Shown: piece by piece, positions 1 through 5,765 of the stretch
How the letters are laid out: every line of letters begins with the position of its first letter
Numbering within the stretch: the first letter of the stretch is position 1
Assembly: GCA_905215105.1 (NCBI GenBank)
Contig: CAJMOI010000052.1
Span: 1-11,748, forward strand
Reading direction: 5' to 3'
Length of the DNA stretch: 11,748 nt
Source of the DNA: an uncultured bacterium
Lineage (GTDB): Bacteria; Bacillota; Clostridia; Oscillospirales; Acutalibacteraceae
Notes under the pieces: generated by a model
Database searches by the model: none
Seen by the model: only the letters and a program-made list of their open reading frames with translations
What the model was told of the DNA's origin: nothing
Made by a program: the position numbers and the translations under genes

Positions 1-161
1 TGCAGAGCCGTCTGGGCACGGTGGGCGCGGTTGCCTGTGCAGCGGCAGTTTATGGGCTGTGCGTGCCGGTTTTCGGAATTTTGCGCCGGGAAGAGCTGAT
101 TCGCCTTCCCGGGGGACAAAAAATTGGAAAACTACTTGCAAAGCGGGAGAAAATCGAGTAA
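1..161 (+). CDS. C-terminal end of a SpoVB-type polysaccharide flippase (5' truncated by the window edge)
   Basis: The frame beginning at position 3 is open to a TAA at 159-161 and gives 52 residues. It has a hydrophobic, Ala/Val/Cys-rich segment (one membrane helix), then a basic tail with the pattern REELIRLPGG and KIGKLL. That helix plus the REEL..LP.G.KI..LL tail is typical of the C-terminus of the SpoVB/YabM branch of MATE-like (MOP superfamily) flippases, which move lipid-linked cell wall or spore cortex precursors across the membrane. Context supports this: in Bacillus a flippase gene (yabM) sits directly before the MazG-domain gene, as here. Only the last helix is present, so the exact subfamily (SpoVB, YabM or MurJ-like) cannot be fixed. 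Confidence 0.72.
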   Translation, partial: QSRLGTVGAVACAAAVYGLCVPVFGILRREELIRLPGGQKIGKLLAKREKIE

Positions 162-225
162 AATAAGAAGGAATTTTGCTTTTTTGCATCGGTACCGGGT
201 TTTCAGACATTGGAGGAAGAAAAAC

Positions 226-1029
226 ATGGTGGATTTTGAAAGAAAAGATGTATATACTACAGATGACCTTTTGAAGATCATGGAAATTCTCCGTTCCCCC
301 GAGGGTTGTCCCTGGGACAGAGCCCAGACCCACAAAAGCGTCCGGGCCAACTTTATCGAGGAAACCTATGAGGCTATCGAAGCCATCGACACGGAAGACC
401 GGGAGCTGCTTAAGGAAGAGCTGGGCGATGTGCTGCTGCAGGTGGTGCTCCATTCCCAGATGGAAAAGGAAGCCGGAAGCTTTACCTTTGAGGAAGTGGT
501 GGACGGCGTGGCCCAGAAGCTGGTGTACCGTCATCCTCATGTGTTCGGCGATGTGAATGCGTCCAACGAGGCGGAGGCTCTGAAAAGCTGGGATGATGCA
601 AAACAGAAGAGCAAGCAGCAGAAGACCCATACCCAGGTGCTGCAAAGTGTGTCCCGTGCCCTTCCTGCCCTGATCCGCAGCGAAAAGGTGCAGAAAAAGG
701 CCGCAAAAGCCGGTTTTGACTGGCCGGACGTACAGGGCGCCATGGAAAAGGTTGCGGAAGAGCTGGAAGAAGTGCGTGCTGCCGCAGCAGAGGGGAACCC
801 CCAGGCATGTATGGACGAAGTGGGCGATTTGCTGTTCGCCGCCGTCAATGTGGCCCGGTTCCTGCACGCTGAGCCGGAAGAGGCGCTGACCCGTTCCTGT
901 GACAAGTTTATCCGCCGGTTCCAGTCGGTAGAAGAGCTGGCCGCGGCAAAGGGAATGGACATGGAAAAGGCTTCTCTGGAAGAGCTGGACGCCTTGTGGG
1001 ACGAAGCGAAGCGGGCGGAAAAAGCGTAA
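226..1029 (+). CDS. mazG: MazG family nucleoside triphosphate pyrophosphohydrolase
   Basis: A 267-residue protein with two tandem MazG helical domains, close to the length of E. coli MazG. The family hydrolyses NTPs/dNTPs to monophosphate and pyrophosphate, cleaning damaged nucleotides and affecting (p)ppGpp signalling. Domain 1 (about 14-115) carries the EExxE...ExxD magnesium motif at E45, E46, E49, E65 and D68, with SPEGCPWD at 24-31. Domain 2 (about 148-262) repeats it at E178/E179, E182, E198 and D201. The frame is open from 124, but that start would overlap the flippase gene and has a basic, non-MazG N-terminus; ATG 226 has GGAGGA at 212-217, so I chose it. In Bacillus the neighbouring gene yabN fuses this domain to a tetrapyrrole-methylase domain; here that domain is absent. 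No clear promoter was seen in the 64-nt gap, so it may be cotranscribed with the flippase. Confidence 0.93.
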   Translation: MVDFERKDVYTTDDLLKIMEILRSPEGCPWDRAQTHKSVRANFIEETYEAIEAIDTEDRELLKEELGDVLLQVVLHSQMEKEAGSFTFEEVVDGVAQKLVYRHPHVFGDVNASNEAEALKSWDDAKQKSKQQKTHTQVLQSVSRALPALIRSEKVQKKAAKAGFDWPDVQGAMEKVAEELEEVRAAAAEGNPQACMDEVGDLLFAAVNVARFLHAEPEEALTRSCDKFIRRFQSVEELAAAKGMDMEKASLEELDALWDEAKRAEKA

Positions 1030-1118
1030 AAGCCCGGAATACGGAATCCACGATCAGGCCCGGAAGGATTTCCGGCGTCCTGTGGAATATATATATTTTC
1101 ATTTGGAGGCAAAAGAAA

Positions 1119-1394
1119 ATGAACAAGACTGAATTGATTGCAGCTGTTGCAGAAAAGTCCGGTTTGTCCAAGAAAGACGCAGACAAAGCCGTTAACGCTA
1201 TGCTCGACACCATCGTAGAGACCCTGACCCGTGATGAGAAGGTTCAGATCGTCGGTTTCGGTACCTTTGAGGTCCGCAGCCGCAGCGAACGCCAGGGACG
1301 TGATCCCAGAACCAACAACCCCATCACCATCCCCGCTTCCAAGTCTCCTGCCTTCAAGGCCGGCAAGGCATTCAAGGACGCAGTGGATCGCTGA
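1119..1394 (+). CDS. hup: HU family DNA-binding protein
   Basis: A 91-residue protein matching the usual HU length. HU is a small histone-like dimer that bends and compacts DNA in the nucleoid. The helical dimerisation half is residues 1-43 (MNKTELIAAVAEKSGLSKKD onward). The GFGTFEVRSR segment (47-56) and the flexible DNA-binding arm follow, with RQGRDPRTNNPITIPAS, where the Pro of NNPITIP intercalates in DNA in the family. The C-terminal KAGKAFKDAV helix is intact. ATG 1119 has GGAGG at 1105-1109. The gene sits between mazG and rqcP and ends in its own strong terminator, so HU is probably transcribed largely as an independent unit. The AT-rich stretch at 1086-1097 may belong to its promoter or leader, but I could not place convincing -35/-10 boxes. 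Confidence 0.96.
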   Translation: MNKTELIAAVAEKSGLSKKDADKAVNAMLDTIVETLTRDEKVQIVGFGTFEVRSRSERQGRDPRTNNPITIPASKSPAFKAGKAFKDAVDR

Positions 1395-1409
1395 GAATTT
1401 GCACAATCA

Positions 1410-1440
1410 GGGTATGGCGCCAGTCGCCGTACCCTTTTTT
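1410..1440 (+). terminator. Rho-independent terminator after hup
   Basis: GGGTATGGCG (1410-1419), a CCAGT loop, and CGCCGTACCC (1425-1434) form a 10-bp stem with one U-G wobble, followed by six T residues at 1435-1440. It lies 15 nt after the hup stop codon and 36 nt before rqcP. It should separate most hup transcription from rqcP. Confidence 0.93.
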
Positions 1441-1476
1441 GTATTTATACCCGAATTGTAAGAGGAGGATACAGAC

Positions 1477-1719
1477 ATGAGACTGGATAAATATTTGAAA
1501 GTTTCCCGTATTATCAAGCGCCGTACCGTGGCCAATGAAGCCTGTGATGCAGGCCGCGTGCTGGTCAACGGCAAGGTGGCCCGCGCTTCCTATGACGTGA
1601 AGGAGGGGGACGTGCTGGAGCTGCAGCTGGGCAGCCGCATCATCCGCGCAAAGGTTCTCACCGTAGCGGAAACCGTCCGCAAGGAAGCCGCGTCGGACAT
1701 GTACCAGATTCTGGAGTAA
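1477..1719 (+). CDS. rqcP: S4-domain ribosome quality control factor RqcP (YabO/Hsp15-like)
   Basis: An 80-residue protein made almost entirely of one S4 RNA-binding domain. It begins MRLDKYLKVSRIIKRRTVAN and contains the GRVLVNGKVA turn. In Bacillus the ortholog YabO (RqcP) binds obstructed 50S subunits with RqcH and helps add poly-Ala tails to stalled nascent chains. Conserved basic residues R2, R15 and R16 are present, including the Arg16 important in Bacillus. The start has AGAGGAGGA at 1461-1469. Gene order (mazG, rqcP, yabP, yabQ, divIC, S1 gene) matches Bacillus and separates this protein from heat-shock Hsp15, which shares the fold. Its transcription must start after, or read through, the hup terminator; I see no clear promoter in the 36-nt gap. 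Confidence 0.92.
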   Translation: MRLDKYLKVSRIIKRRTVANEACDAGRVLVNGKVARASYDVKEGDVLELQLGSRIIRAKVLTVAETVRKEAASDMYQILE

Positions 1720-1733
1720 TTTTCCCCTGAAAC

Positions 1734-1762
1734 GCATATCCGCCCCTCTGCGCTCATATGTT
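1734..1762 (+). promoter_or_regulatory. Candidate sigma-E (sporulation, mother cell) promoter for yabP-yabQ
   Basis: GCATATC (1734-1740) resembles the sigma-E -35 element (kmATATT). After a 14-nt spacer, CATATGTT (1755-1762) fits the CATAnnnT form of the sigma-E/K -10 element. The spacer length is that of the Bacillus consensus. Transcription would start near 1769, about 36 nt before yabP. Bacillus yabP and yabQ belong to the sigma-E regulon, which supports the call. The last -35 base and the CA of CATACA do not match, so this is a motif-based inference. Confidence 0.55.
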
Positions 1763-1804
1763 GAGTCAAAAGGATCGTTTCTTTGCAGAAGGGGTGTAAA
1801 TGCT

Positions 1805-2131
1805 ATGACAACCATCATGACGGAGTTGAGAAACAACAGCGACAGCCGGTCGGCTTTTCAAAAATCGGAAAAACCTTCCACGCCTCACAGTCTGGTGCTG
1901 GAAGACCGGCGCAGGCTGACGGCCTCCGGCGTTTCTAATGTGGACAGCTATGACGACCAGACCATTGCCGCCAATACCCAGCTGGGGCTTCTGGTCATTC
2001 GCGGGCGGGAGCTGCACATGGAAAAGCTCAGCACCGAAACGGGAGAGCTGACGGTGACCGGGGAAATTGCTTCCATGAGTTATCTGGAAAACCGTCCCCA
2101 GGGTTCCTTCTTCTCCCGGCTGTTCCGATGA
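1805..2131 (+). CDS. yabP: Sporulation protein YabP
   Basis: A 108-residue protein of the YabP family. The family core spans about residues 28-95: HSLVLEDRRRLTASGVSNVD, then SYDDQTIAANTQLGLLVIRG and the strand-rich ELHMEKLSTETGELTVTGEI. YabP is made under sigma-E in the mother cell and is linked to early endospore envelope assembly in Bacillus; its biochemical role is unknown. The N-terminal 25 or so residues are polar and probably not part of the fold. ATG 1805 follows AAGGGGTG (1789-1796). An ATG at 1800 reads into a stop after two codons and is excluded; ATG 1817 is a weaker alternative. The stop codon overlaps the yabQ start in an ATGA arrangement, implying coupled translation. Confidence 0.92.
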   Translation: MTTIMTELRNNSDSRSAFQKSEKPSTPHSLVLEDRRRLTASGVSNVDSYDDQTIAANTQLGLLVIRGRELHMEKLSTETGELTVTGEIASMSYLENRPQGSFFSRLFR

Positions 2132-2856
2132 GCCAGGGATCGCTGGTTCCCGGCTTTCTGCTGGCGATTGTAGCCGGCGGACTGCTGGGGGCTGTCTATG
2201 ACAGTTTTCGGGTGCTGCGGATTTTGCTGGGCGGAGGCCGCCGGTGGCAGGTGCTGTTTGACATGATGACCATGGCAGCGGCGGCGCTTCTCACCTTTCT
2301 GGTGGCGCTGGCTGCGGAAGCAGGCCGTCTCCGGTTTTATCTGCTGGCGGGGGAAGCCATGGGATTCTGCCTGTGGGCCCTCACTTTTGGGGAGCTGACC
2401 CTGTGGGCCGCCGGTTTGCTGGAAAAGCTGCTGGCAGGGATCAGCCGCCTGATTCGGTGGATTTTTGCACCCTTTGGGCGCTTTTTCCGAAAGATTCCGC
2501 CCTTTTTGGCCGGAAAAATGCCTAAAAAGAGAAAAATATATGCCGGAAACGAAAAAAATCCCTTGAAACCGGCGGGGCCTGTAGTGTATAATCAAAAGAG
2601 TCAAAGCAACAGCCGGAGACGGCGGGACAAAAACGGAAAGGCGAAAGGGAGGAAGCAGAATGCGGGTTTTGGAAAAGAAGAAGATCAAGGGCAGTCTGCC
2701 TCTTCGAATCGCGGTTTTGTGTCTGGTCGTTTACGCGGCGGTTTCGCTGGTCAACCAGCAGATTCAGATCAATCAGAAAAAAGAAGAACTGGCGAATCTG
2801 AAAAGCCAGCTGCAGGTGCAGGAAGTGGAGAACGAAGAACTTCGGGATTCCATTGA
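2128..2856 (+). CDS. yabQ: Spore cortex protein YabQ, with a long hydrophilic tail overlapping divIC
   Basis: A 242-residue product. Residues 1-120 look like YabQ, a multi-pass membrane protein needed for spore cortex formation in Bacillus: hydrophobic helices at about 7-24, 42-64, 68-88 and 90-115, with the conserved YDSFRVLR (24-31) after the first helix. From about residue 128 the sequence becomes strongly basic and then Gly/Ser/Glu/Lys-rich, with no visible domain. The last 65 codons (2660-2856) lie over the first two thirds of divIC in another frame, and the tail also reads through the divIC promoter and ribosome binding site. The start overlaps the yabP stop (ATGA). The N-terminal identity is firm. 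The true C-terminus is less sure, since an ancestral stop may have been lost or a frameshift may be present. Confidence 0.85.
   Translation: MSQGSLVPGFLLAIVAGGLLGAVYDSFRVLRILLGGGRRWQVLFDMMTMAAAALLTFLVALAAEAGRLRFYLLAGEAMGFCLWALTFGELTLWAAGLLEKLLAGISRLIRWIFAPFGRFFRKIPPFLAGKMPKKRKIYAGNEKNPLKPAGPVVYNQKSQSNSRRRRDKNGKAKGRKQNAGFGKEEDQGQSASSNRGFVSGRLRGGFAGQPADSDQSEKRRTGESEKPAAGAGSGERRTSGFH
2563..2592 (+). promoter_or_regulatory. Sigma-A promoter for divIC inside yabQ
   Basis: TTGAAA (2563-2568, five of six bases of TTGACA) and a perfect TATAAT (2587-2592) are separated by 18 nt. Transcription would start near 2599, giving a leader of about 60 nt before divIC. It makes functional sense: divIC is needed in growing cells, whereas yabP-yabQ are sporulation genes, so divIC needs its own vegetative promoter. 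Confidence 0.75.
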
Positions 2857-2962
2857 CGCCACCGAGCAGGATGGCAGCGAGTATGTGGAGCGGGTGGCCA
2901 GAGAAGAGCTGGATTATGCCAAAACAGGGGAACGGGTATTTATCATCATTTCCGGTGAATGA
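2660..2962 (+). CDS. divIC: Septum formation initiator DivIC (FtsB-like)
   Basis: A 100-residue bitopic membrane protein. It has a short basic cytoplasmic N-terminus (MRVLEKKKIKG), one transmembrane helix at about 14-31, and a coiled coil at about 33-68 (INQKKEELANLKSQLQVQEV). The extracellular end has the DivIC/FtsB signature YVERVAREELDYAKTGERVF (75-94). The family forms a complex with FtsL and DivIB/FtsQ at the division site and activates septal peptidoglycan synthesis. GGGAGGA at 2647-2653 is 6 nt before the ATG. The gene overlaps the yabQ frame by 197 nt and carries its own promoter upstream. Size, topology and position between yabQ and the S1 gene match Bacillus divIC. Confidence 0.92.
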   Translation: MRVLEKKKIKGSLPLRIAVLCLVVYAAVSLVNQQIQINQKKEELANLKSQLQVQEVENEELRDSIDATEQDGSEYVERVAREELDYAKTGERVFIIISGE

Positions 2963-3012
2963 CGGACCCTTTTTTGATTTACACACAACTTTAAGGAGGA
3001 TAACAGTCAGGT

Positions 3013-3504
3013 ATGCAGCTGGAGGTAGGATCGATTCTGGAAGGCAAGGTCACTGGTATTACGAAGTTCGGAGCGTTTGTGGAGCTGCCCGGAGGAAAAA
3101 CCGGCATGGTACATATTTCGGAGATTGCGCCCACATTCGTCAAGGAAATCCGGGATTTTGTCACTGAGAATCAAACAGTAAAAGTCAAGGTGCTCAGCAT
3201 CAGCGAAGAAGGAAAAATCAGCCTGTCCATGAAAAAGGCACTGGATCCTTCTCAGCAGCAGCCCCAGCGGAGAGAGCAGAGACCCGGTAACGGTCCCCGC
3301 CAGCCCCGTCAGCCCAGACCCGCTGCGGTCAGCCCCGGACGTCCCGGAAACTATGAGTGGCAGAGCCGCCGGATTGAGGGCGGCAGCTTTGAGGATATGA
3401 TGTCCCGCTTCAAGCAGAGCAGCGACGAGAAAATGTCCGATCTGAAGCGTGCCGTGGAGAGCAAGCGGGGAGGTTTTTCCCGTCACAACAATTCCAGAGG
3501 CTGA
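3013..3504 (+). CDS. yabR: S1-domain RNA-binding protein, YabR-like
   Basis: A 163-residue protein with one N-terminal S1 OB-fold domain (about 1-76). Its typical elements are VGSILEGKVTGITKFGAFVE, GMVHISEI (31-38) and VKVKVLSISEEGKISLSMKK. A Gln/Arg/Pro-rich disordered linker follows (79-112). The C-terminal helix (126-146, FEDMMSRFKQSSDEKMSDLK) is a recurring end of clostridial YabR-like proteins. Such proteins bind RNA and resemble general stress protein 13, which associates with ribosomes; the exact role is unknown. AAGGAGGA (2993-3000) is 12 nt before ATG 3013, longer than usual, but an in-frame TAA at 3001-3003 excludes an earlier start. It lies 50 nt after divIC with no terminator between, so the two are probably cotranscribed. 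Confidence 0.9.
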   Translation: MQLEVGSILEGKVTGITKFGAFVELPGGKTGMVHISEIAPTFVKEIRDFVTENQTVKVKVLSISEEGKISLSMKKALDPSQQQPQRREQRPGNGPRQPRQPRPAAVSPGRPGNYEWQSRRIEGGSFEDMMSRFKQSSDEKMSDLKRAVESKRGGFSRHNNSRG

Positions 3505-3529
3505 CAGAGCCTGAAAACCCGTCTATCAG

Positions 3530-3563
3530 CAGCGGCAGCAACGTTCTGCCGCTGTTTTGTTTT
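3530..3563 (+). terminator. Rho-independent terminator after the S1-domain gene
   Basis: CAGCGGCAG (3530-3538), a 7-nt loop, and CTGCCGCTG (3546-3554) form a perfect 9-bp stem followed by TTTTGTTTT. It closes the divIC-S1 unit. The next gene's AGGAGGA begins only 4 nt after the T tract, so the hairpin is part of the immediate leader of the amidohydrolase gene. Confidence 0.93.
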
Positions 3564-3579
3564 ATACAGGAGGAAGCTC

Positions 3580-4737
3580 ATGAAACTGAAAAATGCAGTC
3601 CTTCACACCATGGAGGGAATCGACTATGAAAACGGCTGGATGACCGTGGAAAACGGCGTGATCACCGGCCTTGGCCCCATGGGCATCTGTCCCCAGCAGC
3701 CGGGGGAAGAGTGGCTGGATTTGGACGGCGCTCACATTTATCCCGGTTTTATTGACGCCCACACCCATCTGGGTATGTGGGAGGACGGTCTGACCTTTGA
3801 GGGCGACGACGGCAACGAGGAAACCGACCCCATTACGCCCCAGCTCCGGGCCATTGATGCGCTGAACCCCATGGACCGCTGTTTCCGGGAAGCGCTGGAA
3901 AGCGGCGTTACCACGGTGATTACCGGACCCGGCAGCGCGAACCCAATCGGCGGACAGCTGGCCGCTATCAAAACCGCCGGCCGCTGCATCGACAAAATGA
4001 TTGTGAAAGCGCCCGTTGCCATGAAAATGGCGCTGGGCGAAAACCCGAAAACGGTCTATCACGGAAAAAATCAGACCCCCGTTACCCGTATGGCTACAGC
4101 AGCCCTGATTCGGGAGCAGCTGCGCAAGGCGGAGCGGTATCTGGACGATACAGAGCGTGCGCTGGCGGAAGAGGATTTCGACCCGCCGGAGTACGACATC
4201 AAGTGTGAAGCGCTGCTGCCTCTCCTTCGCCGGGAAATTCCCGCACACATCCACTGCCATCGGGCAGACGACATTTTCACCGCCATCCGCATTGCAGAGG
4301 AATTCCAGCTGGACTATGTGATTGTCCACGGAACGGAAGGTCATCTGATTACCGAAGAGCTGGCGGAGAAAAAAGCCCGGGTGCTGAGCGGCCCCATTCT
4401 CTGTGACCGTTCCAAGCCGGAGCTGCGAAACCTGACCCCGGCGTGTCCCGGAAAGCTGACGGAAGCCGGTATTCAAACCGCGCTGATTACCGACCATCCG
4501 GTGATTCCCATTCAGTATCTGCCTCTGTGCGCCGGTCTTGCGGTGCGGGAGGGAATGGACCCGGAAATGGCCCTTCGCGCCATTACCATCGAGCCTGCCC
4601 GGATCTGCGGGCTGGATGACCGTCTGGGTTCTCTGGCCGTGGGCAAGGACGCGGATTTCTCCGTGTTCCGTCAGAACCCCCTGACCATTGCGGCAAAGCC
4701 GGAAAAGGTCTTTGTGGGTGGCCGTGAGATTGTTTGA
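3580..4737 (+). CDS. Metal-dependent amidohydrolase (imidazolonepropionase-like)
   Basis: A 385-residue amidohydrolase superfamily enzyme of the COG1228 type. A small beta-sandwich domain is formed by the two ends (about 1-55 and 350-385). The TIM barrel between them carries the metal-site pattern: GFIDAHTHLG with H61 and H63, a candidate bridging lysine near K149 in VAMKMALGE, HIHCH (223-227), VHGTEGH (249-255) and the catalytic Asp D305 in LITDHP. The C-terminal LGSLAVGKDADFSVF (349-363) is the hallmark return to the sandwich domain. The family hydrolyses C-N bonds in rings or amides; the substrate cannot be read from the sequence. AGGAGGA at 3568-3574 supports the ATG. The fumarase alpha gene starts 16 nt after the stop, which suggests an operon and perhaps a link to organic or amino acid breakdown, but this is inference. 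Confidence 0.87.
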   Translation: MKLKNAVLHTMEGIDYENGWMTVENGVITGLGPMGICPQQPGEEWLDLDGAHIYPGFIDAHTHLGMWEDGLTFEGDDGNEETDPITPQLRAIDALNPMDRCFREALESGVTTVITGPGSANPIGGQLAAIKTAGRCIDKMIVKAPVAMKMALGENPKTVYHGKNQTPVTRMATAALIREQLRKAERYLDDTERALAEEDFDPPEYDIKCEALLPLLRREIPAHIHCHRADDIFTAIRIAEEFQLDYVIVHGTEGHLITEELAEKKARVLSGPILCDRSKPELRNLTPACPGKLTEAGIQTALITDHPVIPIQYLPLCAGLAVREGMDPEMALRAITIEPARICGLDDRLGSLAVGKDADFSVFRQNPLTIAAKPEKVFVGGREIV

Positions 4738-4753
4738 AAGGGGAAAGAGAGTC

Positions 4754-5596
4754 ATGATACGGGAAATTCAGGCTGAAGAAATTACCAGAGAAATCCGCCG
4801 CCTGTGCATTGAGGCTAACCGGGTGCTCCCGGCGGATATGGAACAGTGCATCCGCTGTGCTGCGGAAAAGGAAACCCATCCCATCGGAAGCGCCATTATG
4901 AAGGATATCTGCGATAATATGGATGCCGCTCGGGAGCTGACGCTGCCGGTCTGTCAGGACACCGGCATGGCGGTGGTGTTTGCGGAAATCGGTCAGGATG
5001 TCCACATCAACGGCAATTTTGAGGACGCGGTCAATGAAGGCGTGCGTCAGGGCTATCTGGAGGGACTGCTGCGCTGTTCCGTAGTGGCAGACCCCATTCG
5101 CAGAGGCAACACCAACGACAACACCCCGGCCGTGCTCCACACCCGGCTGGTGCCCGGCAATCAGATTCACTTGATGGTGGCGCCCAAGGGCTTTGGCAGC
5201 GAGAACATGAGCCGGACAATTATGCTTACCCCTTCCGCCACCCGGGAACAGGTCATCAACGCAGTGGTGGAAACCGCCCGTTTGGCCGGTGCTAATCCCT
5301 GTCCGCCCATGATGCTGGGTGTGGGAATCGGCGGCGATTTCGAGCTGTGTGCATTGCTGGCGAAAAAGGCCCTGTGCCGTCCGGTTTCCAGACGGAACGA
5401 GGACCCCTTCTATGCCCAGCTGGAAGCCGATATGCTGGAAGCAGTGAATCAGCTGGACATCGGGCCTCAGGGCTTTGGCGGTGTAACTACGGCACTGGCT
5501 GTCAACATTGAGCAGTATCCCACCCATATCGCCGGACTTCCGGTAGCGGTCAATGTGGGCTGTCATGTAACCCGCCATGGAGAAGCCGTGCTGTAA
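4754..5596 (+). CDS. Class I fumarate hydratase / tartrate dehydratase alpha subunit
   Basis: A 280-residue protein matching the N-terminal (alpha) module of iron-sulfur fumarases and L(+)-tartrate dehydratase (FumA/TtdA family). The three expected ligands of the [4Fe-4S] cluster are visible: C67 in PVCQDTG, C183 in GANPCPP and C270 in VGCHVTRH. Other family blocks are RRGNTNDNTPAVLH (116-129), APKGFGSENMS (143-153), GVGIGGDFELCALLAKKAL (189-207) and GPQGFGG (237-243). The frame is open from 4688, but that lies inside the amidohydrolase gene; ATG 4754 follows AAGGGGA (4738-4744) and gives the family N-terminus. The reaction is reversible hydration of fumarate to malate, or dehydration of tartrate. 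A complete two-subunit enzyme needs a beta subunit of roughly 180-200 residues, and none lies downstream; the next gene is hpf. Confidence 0.92.
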   Translation: MIREIQAEEITREIRRLCIEANRVLPADMEQCIRCAAEKETHPIGSAIMKDICDNMDAARELTLPVCQDTGMAVVFAEIGQDVHINGNFEDAVNEGVRQGYLEGLLRCSVVADPIRRGNTNDNTPAVLHTRLVPGNQIHLMVAPKGFGSENMSRTIMLTPSATREQVINAVVETARLAGANPCPPMMLGVGIGGDFELCALLAKKALCRPVSRRNEDPFYAQLEADMLEAVNQLDIGPQGFGGVTTALAVNIEQYPTHIAGLPVAVNVGCHVTRHGEAVL

Positions 5597-5654
5597 CAGT
5601 TTGCGCGATGTACAGAAATCCGATATATTTTTTTACAATTTCTCCACAAAACCC

Positions 5655-5683
5655 TTTAAAACTTTTATCAAATGTGTTATACT
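5655..5683 (+). promoter_or_regulatory. Sigma-A promoter for hpf (extended -10)
   Basis: TTTAAA (5655-5660), a 17-nt spacer and TATACT (5678-5683) preceded by TGT (5675-5677) form an extended -10 promoter (TGnTATACT). Transcription would start near 5690, leaving a leader of about 75 nt before hpf. The surrounding 5620-5690 stretch is AT-rich, unlike the flanking genes. Confidence 0.72.
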
Positions 5684-5697
5684 ATAAACACAGATAC

Positions 5698-5740
5698 AGG
5701 AGGCGCTCAGAGGTTGCTATTTGAGGACGCATCTGCATAG
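5698..5740 (+). promoter_or_regulatory. hpf leader: strong Shine-Dalgarno with a possible 8-codon leader ORF and hairpin
   Basis: AGGAGG (5698-5703) is a better ribosome binding site than the one used by hpf, yet lies 62 nt before the hpf ATG. TTG at 5714, 10 nt after it, opens eight codons (reading M/L-LFEDASA) to a TAG at 5738-5740. GCGCTCA (5703-5709) can pair with TGAG (5722-5725) and CGC (5728-5730) across a 2-nt bulge, possibly hiding that site. No homology supports the peptide; TTG 5721, in frame with hpf, is another reading. Confidence 0.3.
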
Positions 5741-5765
5741 TTTAAAAGTGTTAGGAGATGTTGGC

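Noticed and set aside
124..225. Upstream extension of mazG from ATG 124
   Set aside because: It overlaps the flippase end, lacks MazG-like sequence and has no ribosome binding site, whereas ATG 226 has a good one.
1060..1075. CCGGAA-GGAT-TTCCGG hairpin before hup
   Set aside because: A perfect 6-bp stem but with no T run and no known regulatory pattern; short palindromes are common in GC-rich gaps.
3562..4755. 397-codon open frame on the - strand opposite the amidohydrolase gene
   Set aside because: No domain or membrane pattern and no matching ribosome binding site; the + strand enzyme with its metal-binding motifs explains the region.
5591..5634. Possible terminator after the fumarase alpha gene
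   Set aside because: CTGTA and TACAG pair over only 5 bp around a 15-nt loop, and the T run lies 12 nt beyond; too weak to call.
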